A DNA stretch of 64,000 nucleotides from Alphaproteobacteria bacterium (GTDB taxonomy: Bacteria; Pseudomonadota; Alphaproteobacteria; Rickettsiales; SXRF01). The notes below the pieces were generated by a model, which was not told the origin of the DNA, made no database searches, and saw only the letters and a program-made list of their open reading frames with translations. Positions 38,735 through 48,060 of this stretch are shown one piece after another; the first letter of the stretch is position 1; every line of letters starts with the position of its first letter. Where the stretch lies: the NCBI GenBank assembly GCA_020049775.1, contig JAGVLO010000003.1:1-64000 (forward strand), given 5' to 3'. Both the position numbers and the translations under genes were made by a program.

Positions 38735-39583
38735 TTAAGCCCACTTCACTTCCGGCGGCAGTGACATCAGGATAGCGTCGGTATTGCCCCCCGTCATCAG
38801 CCCGAAGCGCGTGCCGCGGTCATAGAGTAAATTGAATTCCACATAGCGCCCGCGTTTTGCCAGCTGCCACTCGCGCTGCTCTGGCGTCCATGATTCATGC
38901 ATATGTTTGCGCACGATGGCGGGGTAAATGTCGGCGAATGTTTTGCCTACATCCTGCGTGAAGGCGAAATCCTTCTGCCAGTTGCCGGTGTCTATATAGT
39001 CATAAAAGATGCCGCCGATGCCGCGTGGTTCGTTGCGGTGCTTGAGGAAGAAATATTCGTCACACCATTTTTTAAATTTTTCGTAGTAGGATGGGTCGGC
39101 GCGGTCGCACGCGGACTTGAAGGCGGCATGAAAATCATTTGTGTCCTGTTCGTTGGGATACATGGGCGTCAGGTCGCCGCCGCCGCCAAACCAGTGTTTA
39201 GTGTTATCGCCAATCACAATCATGCGCGTGTTCATGTGTACGGCAGGCACTAGCGGCGAACACATATGCGCCACCAGCGAAATGCCGCTGGCCCAGAATT
39301 TCGGGTTTTTGTCGGCGCCGGGGATTTCCTTGCGCATGATTTCCGAGAACTCGCCATGCACGGTGGAGATATTGACTCCGACTTTTTCGAACACGCGGCC
39401 CTTCATGACGGACATCTCACCGCCGCCGCCCTCGGCGCGTTGCCACGGCGTGCGCGCAAAATGGCCGGCTGGCTTGCTGCTTCCCGATAGCTCATCTTCG
39501 AGCGCTTCAAAGCGTTTACATATATCGTCACGCAGCTGACGGAACCACGCACTGGCCTTTGCTTTCTGTTCTTCGGTTACCAT
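38735..39583 (-). CDS. hemF: Oxygen-dependent coproporphyrinogen III oxidase
   Basis: HemF converts coproporphyrinogen III to protoporphyrinogen IX with O2, in haem synthesis. The 282 residues include [57 protein letters not shown] and [11 protein letters not shown] (motifs partly quoted), all diagnostic. It indicates an oxygen-using lifestyle, consistent with the bc1 and cytochrome c genes nearby. It lies 19 bases beyond trmL on the same strand. Confidence 0.97.
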   Translation of the reverse strand: MVTEEQKAKASAWFRQLRDDICKRFEALEDELSGSSKPAGHFARTPWQRAEGGGGEMSVMKGRVFEKVGVNISTVHGEFSEIMRKEIPGADKNPKFWASGISLVAHMCSPLVPAVHMNTRMIVIGDNTKHWFGGGGDLTPMYPNEQDTNDFHAAFKSACDRADPSYYEKFKKWCDEYFFLKHRNEPRGIGGIFYDYIDTGNWQKDFAFTQDVGKTFADIYPAIVRKHMHESWTPEQREWQLAKRGRYVEFNLLYDRGTRFGLMTGGNTDAILMSLPPEVKWA

Positions 39584-39602
39584 ATTCTTCGTCTTTCTAT
39601 TT

Positions 39603-40079
39603 TTACGTCACCTGTGCGCACACAAAACTGCCCGTCTGGCGCAGTGCTTCTCCAAGCACCATGCTGGCCGCTTGCACGATGTTCAGCGAGCGCACACCCG
39701 ACTGTACCGGAATGCGTAAGCGCGCGTCGGCCGCATCACGCACATAATCCGGCACGCCTGCCGATTCGCGGCCCAGCAATAATATGTCGCCCGGCTGGTA
39801 CGAAAATTCCGTGTACATGCTGCTAGCATGGGTGGAAAGCAATAACAACCGCGAGGGTTTCTGTATTTGCTTATAATCAAGAAAATGCTGCCACGAGATA
39901 TGGCGTTGCAGGCGTACATGGTCGATGTAATCCATGGCCGCGCGGTGTAATAATTTGTTATTTAAAGGGAATCCGCAAGGTTCAATAATATGCAGCGGGG
40001 TGTCCATGCAGGCGCACAGCCGTATCATGCTGCCCGTATTCTGCGGGATATCGGGTTCAAACATGGCCAGAGACAACAT
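39603..40079 (-). CDS. trmL: tRNA (cytidine(34)-2'-O)-methyltransferase TrmL
   Basis: This is a SPOUT-class methyltransferase acting on the wobble base of tRNA-Leu isoacceptors. The 158 residues carry the trefoil-knot blocks: [18 protein letters not shown] at the start, [16 protein letters not shown], and [27 protein letters not shown] at the end (partly quoted). Length and motifs are normal for the family. It is divergent from the small membrane gene at 40232. Confidence 0.95.
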   Translation of the reverse strand: MLSLAMFEPDIPQNTGSMIRLCACMDTPLHIIEPCGFPLNNKLLHRAAMDYIDHVRLQRHISWQHFLDYKQIQKPSRLLLLSTHASSMYTEFSYQPGDILLLGRESAGVPDYVRDAADARLRIPVQSGVRSLNIVQAASMVLGEALRQTGSFVCAQVT

Positions 40080-40231
40080 AGCAATAACGTGCTGTATTTT
40101 ATTTATATTACGACGTAAACCAAAACGTCATAAAAAAGCGGTTTATGAATACATAAAAATTTGGCAAAATTAGATAGATAAAAGGGTAGTTAGGGTATAA
40201 CCGACACCCATTCAAGAAAAAAGGTGAAATC

Positions 40232-40447
40232 ATGCCTGTAGGTGGCCCAGATCCTCGATTTAATGCCTTTTATATGCTGACCGGCGTTACTTTTGTAAGC
40301 TTTGCGTCCGGCTTTGGCGTGTGCCTGTTCAACCTCGACACCGTAGATGCCTGCGTTGCCGTGGCTAATGAATGGGTGGTTATCTTCCGCCAGATGGGCG
40401 ATCACCTGATTGCCTGGGGATTTGCGATTATGCGGGCGGTATTCTAA
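40232..40447 (+). CDS. Small hydrophobic protein upstream of petA
   Basis: A 71-residue protein starts at 40232 with AAAAAGGTG just upstream, a sound ribosome site. It has one clear hydrophobic segment (FYMLTGVTFVSFASGFGVCLF) and a second amphipathic one (WVVIFRQMGDHLIAWGFAIM). I do not recognise it. It lies 131 bases before petA on the same strand. A supernumerary bc1 subunit, comparable in kind to subunit IV of some alphaproteobacteria, is a possibility by context alone; an independent small membrane protein is equally likely. The leader region carries a dyad near 40108-40133. Confidence 0.6.
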   Translation: MPVGGPDPRFNAFYMLTGVTFVSFASGFGVCLFNLDTVDACVAVANEWVVIFRQMGDHLIAWGFAIMRAVF

Positions 40448-40578
40448 TACCGGTTGCATCCTAGTAGCGCGGTCGGATTTCCCCCGTATGATTTATGGGC
40501 GAAAATTCGTTTCTATAGTTGAAACTTCAGATACTTTTGTTTAGAAACGGCTCGACGATAATTTGTTGAGTATGTTTC

Positions 40579-41139
40579 ATGAGCAATCCATCCAAGCAAT
40601 CTTCTCCTGCAACCTCCACCGAATCCACGCGCCGTGACTTCATGGTGCTGACCGGATCCGCCATGGCTGGCCTCGGTGCCTGCTCTGTGGTGTGGCCGTT
40701 CATTCACAGTATGAACCCTGCCGCTGACGTGCTGGCGCTTGCCTCAGTCGAAGTTGACCTCGCGCCTATTCAGCCCGGCCAGACCATCAAGGTCAAATGG
40801 CGCGGCGTTCCTGTGTTTATCCGCCACCGCACTCCAGACGACATCAAGGAAGCGCGTGCTGTGAATGTAAGCGACCTGCCTGATCCGGAATCGGATGAAA
40901 TGCGCGTAAAGAAGGGCAGCGAGCAATGGCTCATCATGGTGGGTGTATGCACACATCTCGGCTGCATCCCCATGGGCGGCGCCGGTGAATATGGCGGCAC
41001 AAACAAGGGTGGCTGGTTCTGTCCCTGCCATGGTTCGCACTATGATACTTCCGGCCGCATCCGCAAAGGTCCTGCGCCCAAGAACCTTGCCGTGCCGCAA
41101 TATGAATTTCTCGCCAATAACCGCGTTAAGATCGGATAG
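40579..41139 (+). CDS. petA: Ubiquinol-cytochrome c reductase iron-sulfur subunit (Rieske)
   Basis: This is the Rieske protein of the bc1 complex, 186 residues. The N-terminus has a twin-arginine-type signal anchor ([18 protein letters not shown]). The 2Fe-2S ligands are Cys124 and His126 (CTHLGC) and Cys148 and His151 (CPCHGSH), with the disulfide cysteines Cys129 and Cys150. It takes electrons from ubiquinol and passes them to cytochrome c1 in the periplasm. The next gene starts 2 bases after the stop. Confidence 0.97.
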   Translation: MSNPSKQSSPATSTESTRRDFMVLTGSAMAGLGACSVVWPFIHSMNPAADVLALASVEVDLAPIQPGQTIKVKWRGVPVFIRHRTPDDIKEARAVNVSDLPDPESDEMRVKKGSEQWLIMVGVCTHLGCIPMGGAGEYGGTNKGGWFCPCHGSHYDTSGRIRKGPAPKNLAVPQYEFLANNRVKIG

Positions 41140-41141
41140 TT

Positions 41142-41513
41142 ATGGCCAATATTGATTTGAATACGCCTCCAGCAGAAATAACGCGGATTGATGGAACGCC
41201 TTTGTTCTCGGCTGAGCAGTTAAATACACTTAAAAGCAGTAATACCCACCATGCTGTCAGTCAGTTTTTATCTATGGTTGTAACGCCTACGGGTAATATC
41301 GCGATGCAGCGCGTTCTAGGGGTTTCCAGTGAGAAGCTGACCGAAATGGTAGCGCAAACAGCAGTTCAAAGCCTTGAGATTGAAAAGGCCATCGAAGATG
41401 CTGGATACCCTATGCGCGGGTTGAAGCTGGCCATTGAAAGACTGCGCGCTGAAAAAAGTCAGACCGCAGCATGGACGGAGCAGCCTAAGAAAGCTGGTGA
41501 AATATCTCGTTAG
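41142..41513 (+). CDS. Unrecognised gene between petA and petB
   Basis: This 123-residue soluble protein is not recognised. It begins 2 bases after petA and ends 31 bases before petB, so it is inside the bc1 operon. There is no signal peptide, membrane helix or metal motif. It looks helical, with SAEQLNTLKSSNTHHAVSQFL and GLKLAIERLRAEKS. Codon use is more AT-rich than in petA and petB; the AT-rich stretch continues into the first dozen codons of petB. Standard operons pass directly from petA to petB. It might be an assembly or accessory factor, but this is inference. Confidence 0.72.
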   Translation: MANIDLNTPPAEITRIDGTPLFSAEQLNTLKSSNTHHAVSQFLSMVVTPTGNIAMQRVLGVSSEKLTEMVAQTAVQSLEIEKAIEDAGYPMRGLKLAIERLRAEKSQTAAWTEQPKKAGEISR

Positions 41514-41544
41514 AATAACTTAAAATGATAAATCTAGTGGTTTT

Positions 41545-42780
41545 ATGACAAATATAAATTCTAAATCATCTGAAAAAAAATCCGTCATGGGCTGGATCGA
41601 GCACAGGCTGCCTGTTTTCTCGTTTCTCGACCACAGCCTCGGCAGCAAATATCCCGCGCCGCGCAATCTAAACTACTGGTGGAATTTCGGTTCCGTTGCC
41701 GGCATCTGTCTTGTCATACAGATTCTCACCGGCCTGTTCCTTGCCATGCATTACACGCCGCACGTCAACATGGCGTTCGACAGCGTTGAACATATCATGC
41801 GCAGCGTGAACTATGGCTGGCTGCTGCGTTATGTGCATGCGGTGGGCGCGTCGATGTTTTTTGTCGTGGTTTATATCCATATTTTCCGTGGCCTCTATTT
41901 CGGTTCTTACAAATCCCCGCGCGAAATCCTCTGGTGGTTAGGTATCATCATCTACCTGCTGATGATGGCCACCGCTTTCATGGGCTATGTATTGCCATGG
42001 GGTCAGATGAGTTTCTGGGGCGCAACCGTAATTACCAACCTGTTCTCCGCTATCCCTGGCATCGGCGAGCCGATTGTCAACTGGCTGTGGGGCGGCTTCT
42101 CTGTTGACAACCCTACGCTCAACCGCTTTTTTGCACTGCATTTCCTGCTGCCGTTCGTGATTGTTGGTGTGGTGGTGTTCCATATCTGGGCGCTGCACCA
42201 GCACGGCTCCAACAACCCGCTGGGCATCGATGTCAAAACCCCGCAGGATACCATTCCCTTCCATCCTTATTATACGGTGAAGGATGCGTTTGGTTTCGGC
42301 GTGTTCTTTATTATATTTGCGTGGTTCGTGTTTTTTGCGCCCAATTCACTGGGTCACCCTGACAACTACATTCCCGCCAACCCGATGGTTACGCCGGCGC
42401 ATATTGTACCCGAATGGTACTATTTGCCGTTCTACGCCATCCTGCGCGCTGTTCCTGACAAATTGTTTGGCGTCATTGCCATGTTTGCCGCGATACTGAT
42501 TTTTTTCGTGTTGCCGTGGATCGACCGTTCCAAAGTGCGCAGCGCTACGTTCCGCCCCACCTTCAAGATTATGTTCTGGGTGTTCGTGGCAGACTGCGTT
42601 TTGCTGGGCTATATAGGTGCGAAGCCGGCGGAAGGTGTGTATTTAATTATTGGCCGTGTCGCCACTGTCTATTACTTCGCGCATTTCGCCCTGCTGTATT
42701 ACATCAGCGGCCGTGAAAAAACACTGCCCCTGCCGGAAAGCATCAGCAAAGCGGTGCTAACCTCGCATTCGGCCCATTAA
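41545..42780 (+). CDS. petB: Cytochrome b of the bc1 complex
   Basis: This is the integral membrane core of ubiquinol-cytochrome c reductase, 411 residues and about eight helices, holding both b haems and the Qo and Qi sites. Visible marks are LNYWWNFGS, the haem-ligand helices ([19 protein letters not shown] and [11 protein letters not shown]), [19 protein letters not shown] and the Qo motif PEWY ([14 protein letters not shown]). The N-terminal 14 residues ([13 protein letters not shown]) are polar and AT-rich, unlike the rest. Confidence 0.98.
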   Translation: MTNINSKSSEKKSVMGWIEHRLPVFSFLDHSLGSKYPAPRNLNYWWNFGSVAGICLVIQILTGLFLAMHYTPHVNMAFDSVEHIMRSVNYGWLLRYVHAVGASMFFVVVYIHIFRGLYFGSYKSPREILWWLGIIIYLLMMATAFMGYVLPWGQMSFWGATVITNLFSAIPGIGEPIVNWLWGGFSVDNPTLNRFFALHFLLPFVIVGVVVFHIWALHQHGSNNPLGIDVKTPQDTIPFHPYYTVKDAFGFGVFFIIFAWFVFFAPNSLGHPDNYIPANPMVTPAHIVPEWYYLPFYAILRAVPDKLFGVIAMFAAILIFFVLPWIDRSKVRSATFRPTFKIMFWVFVADCVLLGYIGAKPAEGVYLIIGRVATVYYFAHFALLYYISGREKTLPLPESISKAVLTSHSAH

Positions 42781-42791
42781 ACATACAGGTA

Positions 42792-43565
42792 ATGCCCATG
42801 AAAAAACTGCATTTTATTGTTGCTGCAACGGTTGCCAGCCTCACGCTTGGCGGATACGCGCTCGCCGCAACTGGTGAAACCAAGCCGCCCCGCAAAATGG
42901 ACTGGGCGTTTGACGGGGTGTTCGGCAAGGTTGATAAACAGTCTGCCCAGCGCGGCTTTCAGGTCTATAAGGAAGTATGTTCGGCCTGCCACGGTTTGAC
43001 GCGCATTGCCTTCCGCAATCTGCAGGATATTGGCTTCAGCGAAGCAGAAGTAAAGGCGTTAGCAGCCAGCTACCAAATTAAAGACGGCCCCAATGACATG
43101 GGCGACATGTTTGAACGTGCTGGCCGCCCATCGGATTATTTTGTGCCTCCCTTTGCCAATGAAGCTGCGGGCCGTGCCGCCCATAACGGCGCCTATCCGA
43201 CGGATCTCAGCCTGATAATCAAGGCACGTTCTGATGGCGCCAACTATGTCTATTCGCTGCTGACCGGCTATAGTGCCGCGCCTGCTGACATGCATCTTGG
43301 TGACGGCCAGCATTACAACGCTTACTTCCCCGGCGGCGCACTGGCGATGCCGGCACCATTGTCGGAAGGGCAGGTCAGCTACAGCGATGGCACGCCTGCA
43401 ACCGTAGATCAGATGTCGCGTGACGTTGTGACGTTCCTGCAATGGGCTGCCGAGCCGGAAATGGAGTCGCGCAAGCAGATGGGCATCAAGGTGCTTATCT
43501 ATCTGGCCATCTTCACGGTATTCATGTATTTTGCCAAACGTAATATCTGGAAAAAAATACACTAA
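42792..43565 (+). CDS. petC: Cytochrome c1 of the bc1 complex
   Basis: This is the periplasmic haem subunit, 257 residues. A signal peptide (MKKLHFIVAATVASLTLGGYALA) is followed by the haem site Cys63-Cys66-His67 (CSACHGL). The Met ligand block is ALAMPAPLSEGQV, and a C-terminal membrane anchor (VLIYLAIFTVFMYFAKRNIW) completes the fold. It hands electrons to cytochrome c, probably CycM at 34.4 kb. A perfect hairpin sits in the gap to lptD. Confidence 0.97.
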   Translation: MPMKKLHFIVAATVASLTLGGYALAATGETKPPRKMDWAFDGVFGKVDKQSAQRGFQVYKEVCSACHGLTRIAFRNLQDIGFSEAEVKALAASYQIKDGPNDMGDMFERAGRPSDYFVPPFANEAAGRAAHNGAYPTDLSLIIKARSDGANYVYSLLTGYSAAPADMHLGDGQHYNAYFPGGALAMPAPLSEGQVSYSDGTPATVDQMSRDVVTFLQWAAEPEMESRKQMGIKVLIYLAIFTVFMYFAKRNIWKKIH

Positions 43566-43567
43566 GC

Positions 43568-43584
43568 TTTGGGCCTGGCCCAAA
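43568..43584 (+). other. Hairpin between petC and lptD
   Basis: TTTGGGC and GCCCAAA form a perfect 7-bp stem around CTG, three bases after petC's stop. No U-tract follows, so it is not a standard intrinsic terminator. It could protect the 3' end of the pet message or weakly attenuate read-through to lptD. Confidence 0.5.
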
Positions 43585-43604
43585 CACCTTAAGAAAGGAC
43601 GGCG

Positions 43605-45803
43605 ATGCGTTTTGCCTGCAGGGCGATAACGAGGGTTGTGCTTGCGCTTGCTTTGGCGGGGCCTGCCCATGCCGATCCCAGTGCCACGCAGCAGGACAAT
43701 AGCGAAGTTTTAAGGAAGCGCTTTGGTGAGAAGCCTATTGTTTCATCGAAAGAGCCGGTGTTGCTCAAGGCCGACCAGATGGACTACGACCAGAATAACG
43801 AAATCGTCGTGGCTTCGGGTAAGGTGGAGGTAGCGCAGGGCGACACTATATTGCTTGCCGACCAGCTGATTTATGACCACCAGCACAACCGTGTCGAGGC
43901 GCATGGCAACGTCAGTATGCTGCAACCTTCGGGTGATGTGTATTTTGCGCAGCAGGTGGAGTTGCAGGACAACCTGAAGGAGGGCGTCATCCGCCATTTC
44001 AAGGCGCGTCTGTCGGATAATTCCAAGTTTGTGGCTAACGGTGCCAAAAAGGTCGATGAGAATGTCGTGGAGCTGTACAAGGCCGTCTATACGCCCTGTA
44101 ACTGCGGCGAAAACGGCGACACCAGCCCGCCGCTGTGGCAGCTGAAAGCCGACCACGCTATTATCGATACGCAAGAACAAAAAGTGCGTTATGAAAATGC
44201 TTATCTGGACGTGTTTGGTAATTCGGTTTTCTATACGCCGTATTTTTCGCATGCCACGCCGGGTGCAGACAATCACAGCGGCCTGCTCATGCCCACTTTC
44301 ATGCAGTCGCAAAATCTCGGCACCATCTACCAGCAGCCTGTTTACTACGCCATTTCACCCGACAAGGACCTGACAGTGACGCCGGTCTATCAGAGTACCG
44401 CCGGCCCGATGATGATTGGCGAATACCGCCAGATGTATAACACCGGCCTGATGTCGCTGGAAGGAAGCCTGACCGATGCTGACAAACGCAATGCGCAGGG
44501 CAATCGCCTGAGCGGTCATGAGCTGCGCGGCCATTACGACGCCAAGGGCCAGTTCACGCTCGATGAGCATTATGGCTGGGGTTTCAACTTGCGCCGTGCC
44601 TCAGACGATACCTACCTGCGTCTGTATAATTTCAGCAACGATACACTGCTCACCTCGCGCGGTTACGCCGAGGGTGTTGATTTCATCGAGGGTTATGACC
44701 GCACCTACGCTTCGGTGGAAGCGCTGTCATTTCAGGGTTTGACGGGACAGGATAACTCGCGCGTTATCCCCACCATCCTGCCGCTGGTCAGTTTTTCGCA
44801 CCAGAGCAACCCGATGGCCTATAATTCGCGCGTTACCGTGGACGGCAACCTGATGTCGCTTTACCGGCAGGACGGCAGCGAAAGCCGCCGCGCATCCGGC
44901 ACGCTGGGCTGGAAACTGCCTTACATCACTGATGACGGGCAGATTATCGAGTTCAACACCCGGATGCGCACGGACGTGTATTATGTGCATGACGTGGCGC
45001 AGTCCAACGGCCAGTTGTATGACGGCGCCACGGGCCGTGCCATTCCACAGGCTTCGCTTAATTGGCGTTATCCGTTTATAAAACAGGCAGGGTGGGGCAG
45101 CCTGCTTCTCGAGCCTATCGGTGAAGTCAATATCAGCCCCGACGGCGGCAATCCGGAAAAGATACCCAACGAAGACAGCCTGTTCCCCGAATTCACCGAC
45201 ACCAACCTGTTTTCGGCTGACCGCAACCCGGGCTATGACCGCGTGGAAAGCGGCCTGCGCGCAAGCTACGGCATGCGGGCGCAGGCGCAGTTCATGCAGG
45301 ACAAATATATCGACCTGCTGTTTGGCCAGCATTGGCGATTGGATAATGACGCATCATTCCCCTATTCCAACGACCTGACCGACCATGGCTCCGACTATGT
45401 CGGCAAAATCGGTCTTTCCACGCAGCCGCTGAGCGTTGCCTACCGTTTCCGCATGGACAAGGAAACCCTCAAGCAGCACCGCAGCGAGGTCAATGCCAGT
45501 CTGGATGTCTATCCGGTTACGCTGTCGGGAACATATCTTTCCATCAAGCGCGATCCGGTGCTTGCCACCAAGGAAGTTATCGAGGGCAATAGCTCGGTTA
45601 ACCTGACGCGGCACTGGAGCTGGGTGACCAGTGGTACGCGTGACATATTGCTCGACCAGACAGATGCGATATATACAGGCGTATCGTATAAAGATGAATG
45701 CGCAAACCTGCTGGCTATGGTAGGCAAGGACTACACCAATATTCAGGATATCGAACCTTCGACGACCTTCTGGCTAAAAGTATCATTGAGGAATCTGGAA
45801 TAA
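43605..45803 (+). CDS. lptD: LPS-assembly protein LptD
   Basis: LptD is the outer-membrane barrel that places LPS on the cell surface with LptE. The 732-residue precursor has a signal peptide (RFACRAITRVVLALALAGPAHA), an OstA/jellyroll N-domain (VLLKADQMDYDQNNEIVVASGKVEVAQGDTI, partly quoted) and a long beta-barrel domain. Cysteines occur at CNCGENG after the jellyroll and in DECANL near the C-terminus, fitting the inter-domain disulfides. AAAGGA precedes the ATG. surA follows one base later, the classical pairing. Confidence 0.95.
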   Translation: MRFACRAITRVVLALALAGPAHADPSATQQDNSEVLRKRFGEKPIVSSKEPVLLKADQMDYDQNNEIVVASGKVEVAQGDTILLADQLIYDHQHNRVEAHGNVSMLQPSGDVYFAQQVELQDNLKEGVIRHFKARLSDNSKFVANGAKKVDENVVELYKAVYTPCNCGENGDTSPPLWQLKADHAIIDTQEQKVRYENAYLDVFGNSVFYTPYFSHATPGADNHSGLLMPTFMQSQNLGTIYQQPVYYAISPDKDLTVTPVYQSTAGPMMIGEYRQMYNTGLMSLEGSLTDADKRNAQGNRLSGHELRGHYDAKGQFTLDEHYGWGFNLRRASDDTYLRLYNFSNDTLLTSRGYAEGVDFIEGYDRTYASVEALSFQGLTGQDNSRVIPTILPLVSFSHQSNPMAYNSRVTVDGNLMSLYRQDGSESRRASGTLGWKLPYITDDGQIIEFNTRMRTDVYYVHDVAQSNGQLYDGATGRAIPQASLNWRYPFIKQAGWGSLLLEPIGEVNISPDGGNPEKIPNEDSLFPEFTDTNLFSADRNPGYDRVESGLRASYGMRAQAQFMQDKYIDLLFGQHWRLDNDASFPYSNDLTDHGSDYVGKIGLSTQPLSVAYRFRMDKETLKQHRSEVNASLDVYPVTLSGTYLSIKRDPVLATKEVIEGNSSVNLTRHWSWVTSGTRDILLDQTDAIYTGVSYKDECANLLAMVGKDYTNIQDIEPSTTFWLKVSLRNLE

Positions 45804-45804
45804 T

Positions 45805-47100
45805 ATGAAACCTGTCACAGCTTTTTTTCTAGCAGTTGCATTGCTTGCTACCGATGCTATGGCCAAAGAGCAGGCGGTACTGGCACAGTCAGGCGGCAAG
45901 GGCGGTGTTGGCATTTCTGCGGTGGTGGGTGGCGACGCCATTTCATCGTATGAGCTGGATAACCGTCTTCGCTTTATTGTTTCCACCGCTAAAATGTCCA
46001 ATTCACCGGAGGTGATCGAGCGTATCAAGCCGCAGGTACTGCGCACACTAATTGATGAAAAATTGCAGGTGCAGGAAGCGCAGAAGAACGGCATCAGCAT
46101 CAGCGATGACGACGTGAAGATTGCTATTGCTTCACTCGAGCAGCAGCGCGAGATGCAGCCGGGCGCTATCACGCGCATGCTTGAGGCAAATCGGATACCC
46201 AGAGAAACGTTCATCGACCAGATACGCGCGCAATTGGCATGGAACAAGCTGATGATAGCAAAAATCCGGCCGCAGGTGCGTATCAGCGACGAGGAAGTAG
46301 CGCTGGAGGGCAAAAAAGTTACGCTGCCTGCGCCCAAGAAATTCAAGGAACTGAAAATAGCGCTTATCCAGCTGCCAGTGGAAAAACCTGCGCGTGAGAC
46401 GGAAGTAAAAAGACTGGCCGACAAGCTGGCAGGCGAAATACGGCAGGGCGCAAGCTTCGAGGAAGTGTCGCGCCAGTTTTCCAGTAGTCCGGTAACCACC
46501 GTCGGCAAGGTGGAGGCCTTCTGGGTAAAGCCGCAGCAGCTCGATGCTGCCATTGCCCGCTCGCTTCAGAACGCCAGTGTGGGTATGATCACCTCGCCCG
46601 TGCGCACGCAGCAGGGCTATGTGATTGTTAAGGTGTTTGACGCCCGTGCCACCGAAGAGGAAAAAGAAGTGGATATGGCTGTTATCATCAAGGAAGTGCT
46701 GCTGAAGATAAAGCCGGATGCGTCGGATAGGGAAGCAGACATCGTATTGCAGGTCAGTGAGGAGGTGGCCAAGAATCCCGGCACCTGCCAGGAAAAAGGT
46801 ATTGCCAGCATACAAAATGTTGATGATTCCGATATCGAAGTGAATATCTTCAAAAGCCGCATGTCCGAGCTGCCGCCTGCGGTGAAGCTGATTGCCGAAG
46901 GCCTCAAGATTGGCGATATATCGCCGCCTTTTGCCAGCTCGGAAGGCATACGCCTGTATATGCTGTGCAACAAGAAAGACAGCGATGAAGTGCTGGACCG
47001 CGAACGCATTGTCGCTGTGCTGTACCAGCAGAAGATGGAGCTGGAAGCCCAGAAATATATGCGTGATTTGAGGCGGGAAGTGTTCACTGACGTAAGGTAG
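45805..47100 (+). CDS. surA: Periplasmic chaperone / peptidyl-prolyl isomerase SurA
   Basis: SurA escorts outer-membrane proteins, including LptD, through the periplasm. The 431 residues have a signal peptide (MKPVTAFFLAVALLATDAMA), the SurA N-terminal helical domain (VVGGDAISSYELDNRLRFIV, TLIDEKLQVQEAQKNGISIS), and parvulin-type sequence around residues 190-270 (ASFEEVSRQFSSSP, ITSPVRTQQGYVIVKV). A second, weaker domain follows. In many alphaproteobacteria pdxA and rsmA come next; here a different gene takes that place. Confidence 0.93.
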   Translation: MKPVTAFFLAVALLATDAMAKEQAVLAQSGGKGGVGISAVVGGDAISSYELDNRLRFIVSTAKMSNSPEVIERIKPQVLRTLIDEKLQVQEAQKNGISISDDDVKIAIASLEQQREMQPGAITRMLEANRIPRETFIDQIRAQLAWNKLMIAKIRPQVRISDEEVALEGKKVTLPAPKKFKELKIALIQLPVEKPARETEVKRLADKLAGEIRQGASFEEVSRQFSSSPVTTVGKVEAFWVKPQQLDAAIARSLQNASVGMITSPVRTQQGYVIVKVFDARATEEEKEVDMAVIIKEVLLKIKPDASDREADIVLQVSEEVAKNPGTCQEKGIASIQNVDDSDIEVNIFKSRMSELPPAVKLIAEGLKIGDISPPFASSEGIRLYMLCNKKDSDEVLDRERIVAVLYQQKMELEAQKYMRDLRREVFTDVR

Positions 47101-47103
47101 CCC

Positions 47104-48057
47104 ATGAAGTGCGCTAGGCTTGCATTACTAGTGATTATGCTGGCATCGGGTGCAGTGTTTTCTGCACAGGCTTCGGGCAAAACCAAAACCTTCACCATTT
47201 ACCAGCATCCCAACGCCACGGCAGCACCTACAAAAGATGTGGTGGCCAAGGATATTATGGATCCGGCGACAGCCGAGCTGGAAGCCATTATCAACAAGGC
47301 GCCGGATAACCCCAACGATTTGTATGGGCAGGCTTCGGCCGCTGATGATGCCGGAACTATCCCGCCGCTGCAACCGGCGGTGACTCTGCTGCCATTGCCG
47401 ACTTCCCAGGGGCAGGGCGTCGATACATGGGCGAGCCTGCTGGGTGGCGCCGACAGGTTGTTTAAGGCGGCGGGCATTACAGGCGCACTGCTGTTTATCG
47501 GAATGATAGGCGTCATAAGTTATGCGCAGTATAGTATGCTCAGGAAAGCCATTCAGGCGTCCGAGGCGGCATCACGTTCGGCGGCGCAGGCGGCGCTTGC
47601 CGTTCCCAGCGCGGAGCGCGCCTATATGTTCCTCGAACAGGATATCAGTGCTTCGGCTTTGCCGGTGACGGATTCTGCCGAGCCTGCACATTTCACCATC
47701 AAATTCAGTTTGCGGAATTACGGCAAAACACCTGCCGTGATTGATGAACTGCAGGCGAGCGGCACTTACCGCAATAGCGGCTATCCGGAAAACGCACAAG
47801 CGGCCAGTCATGCTGCCAGTCACGGTATGGTGGTGGGGTCGAATGAAAAAACGCCGCCTTTGACACTAGGATTCAATATTGCGCTTGCCGACCTCCAGCA
47901 GGCTTATGTCGGGCAGGGCCAGATACTGTTTTGGGGCAGGGTGATATATCGTGACGTGTTTGGCCAAAAGCATGAAACAGCCTTTTGCCGTGCCTATAAA
48001 TTTGAAGAAAAGACGTTTCATGTAGCGCAGGCTGATACGCTGAACTATCACACCTAG
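47104..48057 (+). CDS. Unrecognised envelope protein downstream of surA
   Basis: This 317-residue protein has no family I recognise. It has an N-terminal signal-like segment (LALLVIMLASGAVFSAQASG) and a polar Pro/Ala-rich region. A central membrane helix (ITGALLFIGMIGVISYAQYSML, about residues 122-145) follows. A beta-rich C-terminal domain comes last, with FTIKFSLRNYGKTPAVIDELQ and ILFWGRVIYRDVFG, recalling immunoglobulin-like folds. It starts 4 bases after surA, so it is likely co-expressed with lptD-surA. It is convergent with phaC, 3 bases apart. Confidence 0.72.
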   Translation: MKCARLALLVIMLASGAVFSAQASGKTKTFTIYQHPNATAAPTKDVVAKDIMDPATAELEAIINKAPDNPNDLYGQASAADDAGTIPPLQPAVTLLPLPTSQGQGVDTWASLLGGADRLFKAAGITGALLFIGMIGVISYAQYSMLRKAIQASEAASRSAAQAALAVPSAERAYMFLEQDISASALPVTDSAEPAHFTIKFSLRNYGKTPAVIDELQASGTYRNSGYPENAQAASHAASHGMVVGSNEKTPPLTLGFNIALADLQQAYVGQGQILFWGRVIYRDVFGQKHETAFCRAYKFEEKTFHVAQADTLNYHT

Positions 48058-48060
48058 GCG

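Noticed and set aside
40108-40133. Dyad TTACGACGT / ACGTCATAA as a terminator
   Set aside because: It lies between divergent genes, contains a mismatch and lacks a U-tract in a useful direction; at most a weak operator candidate.
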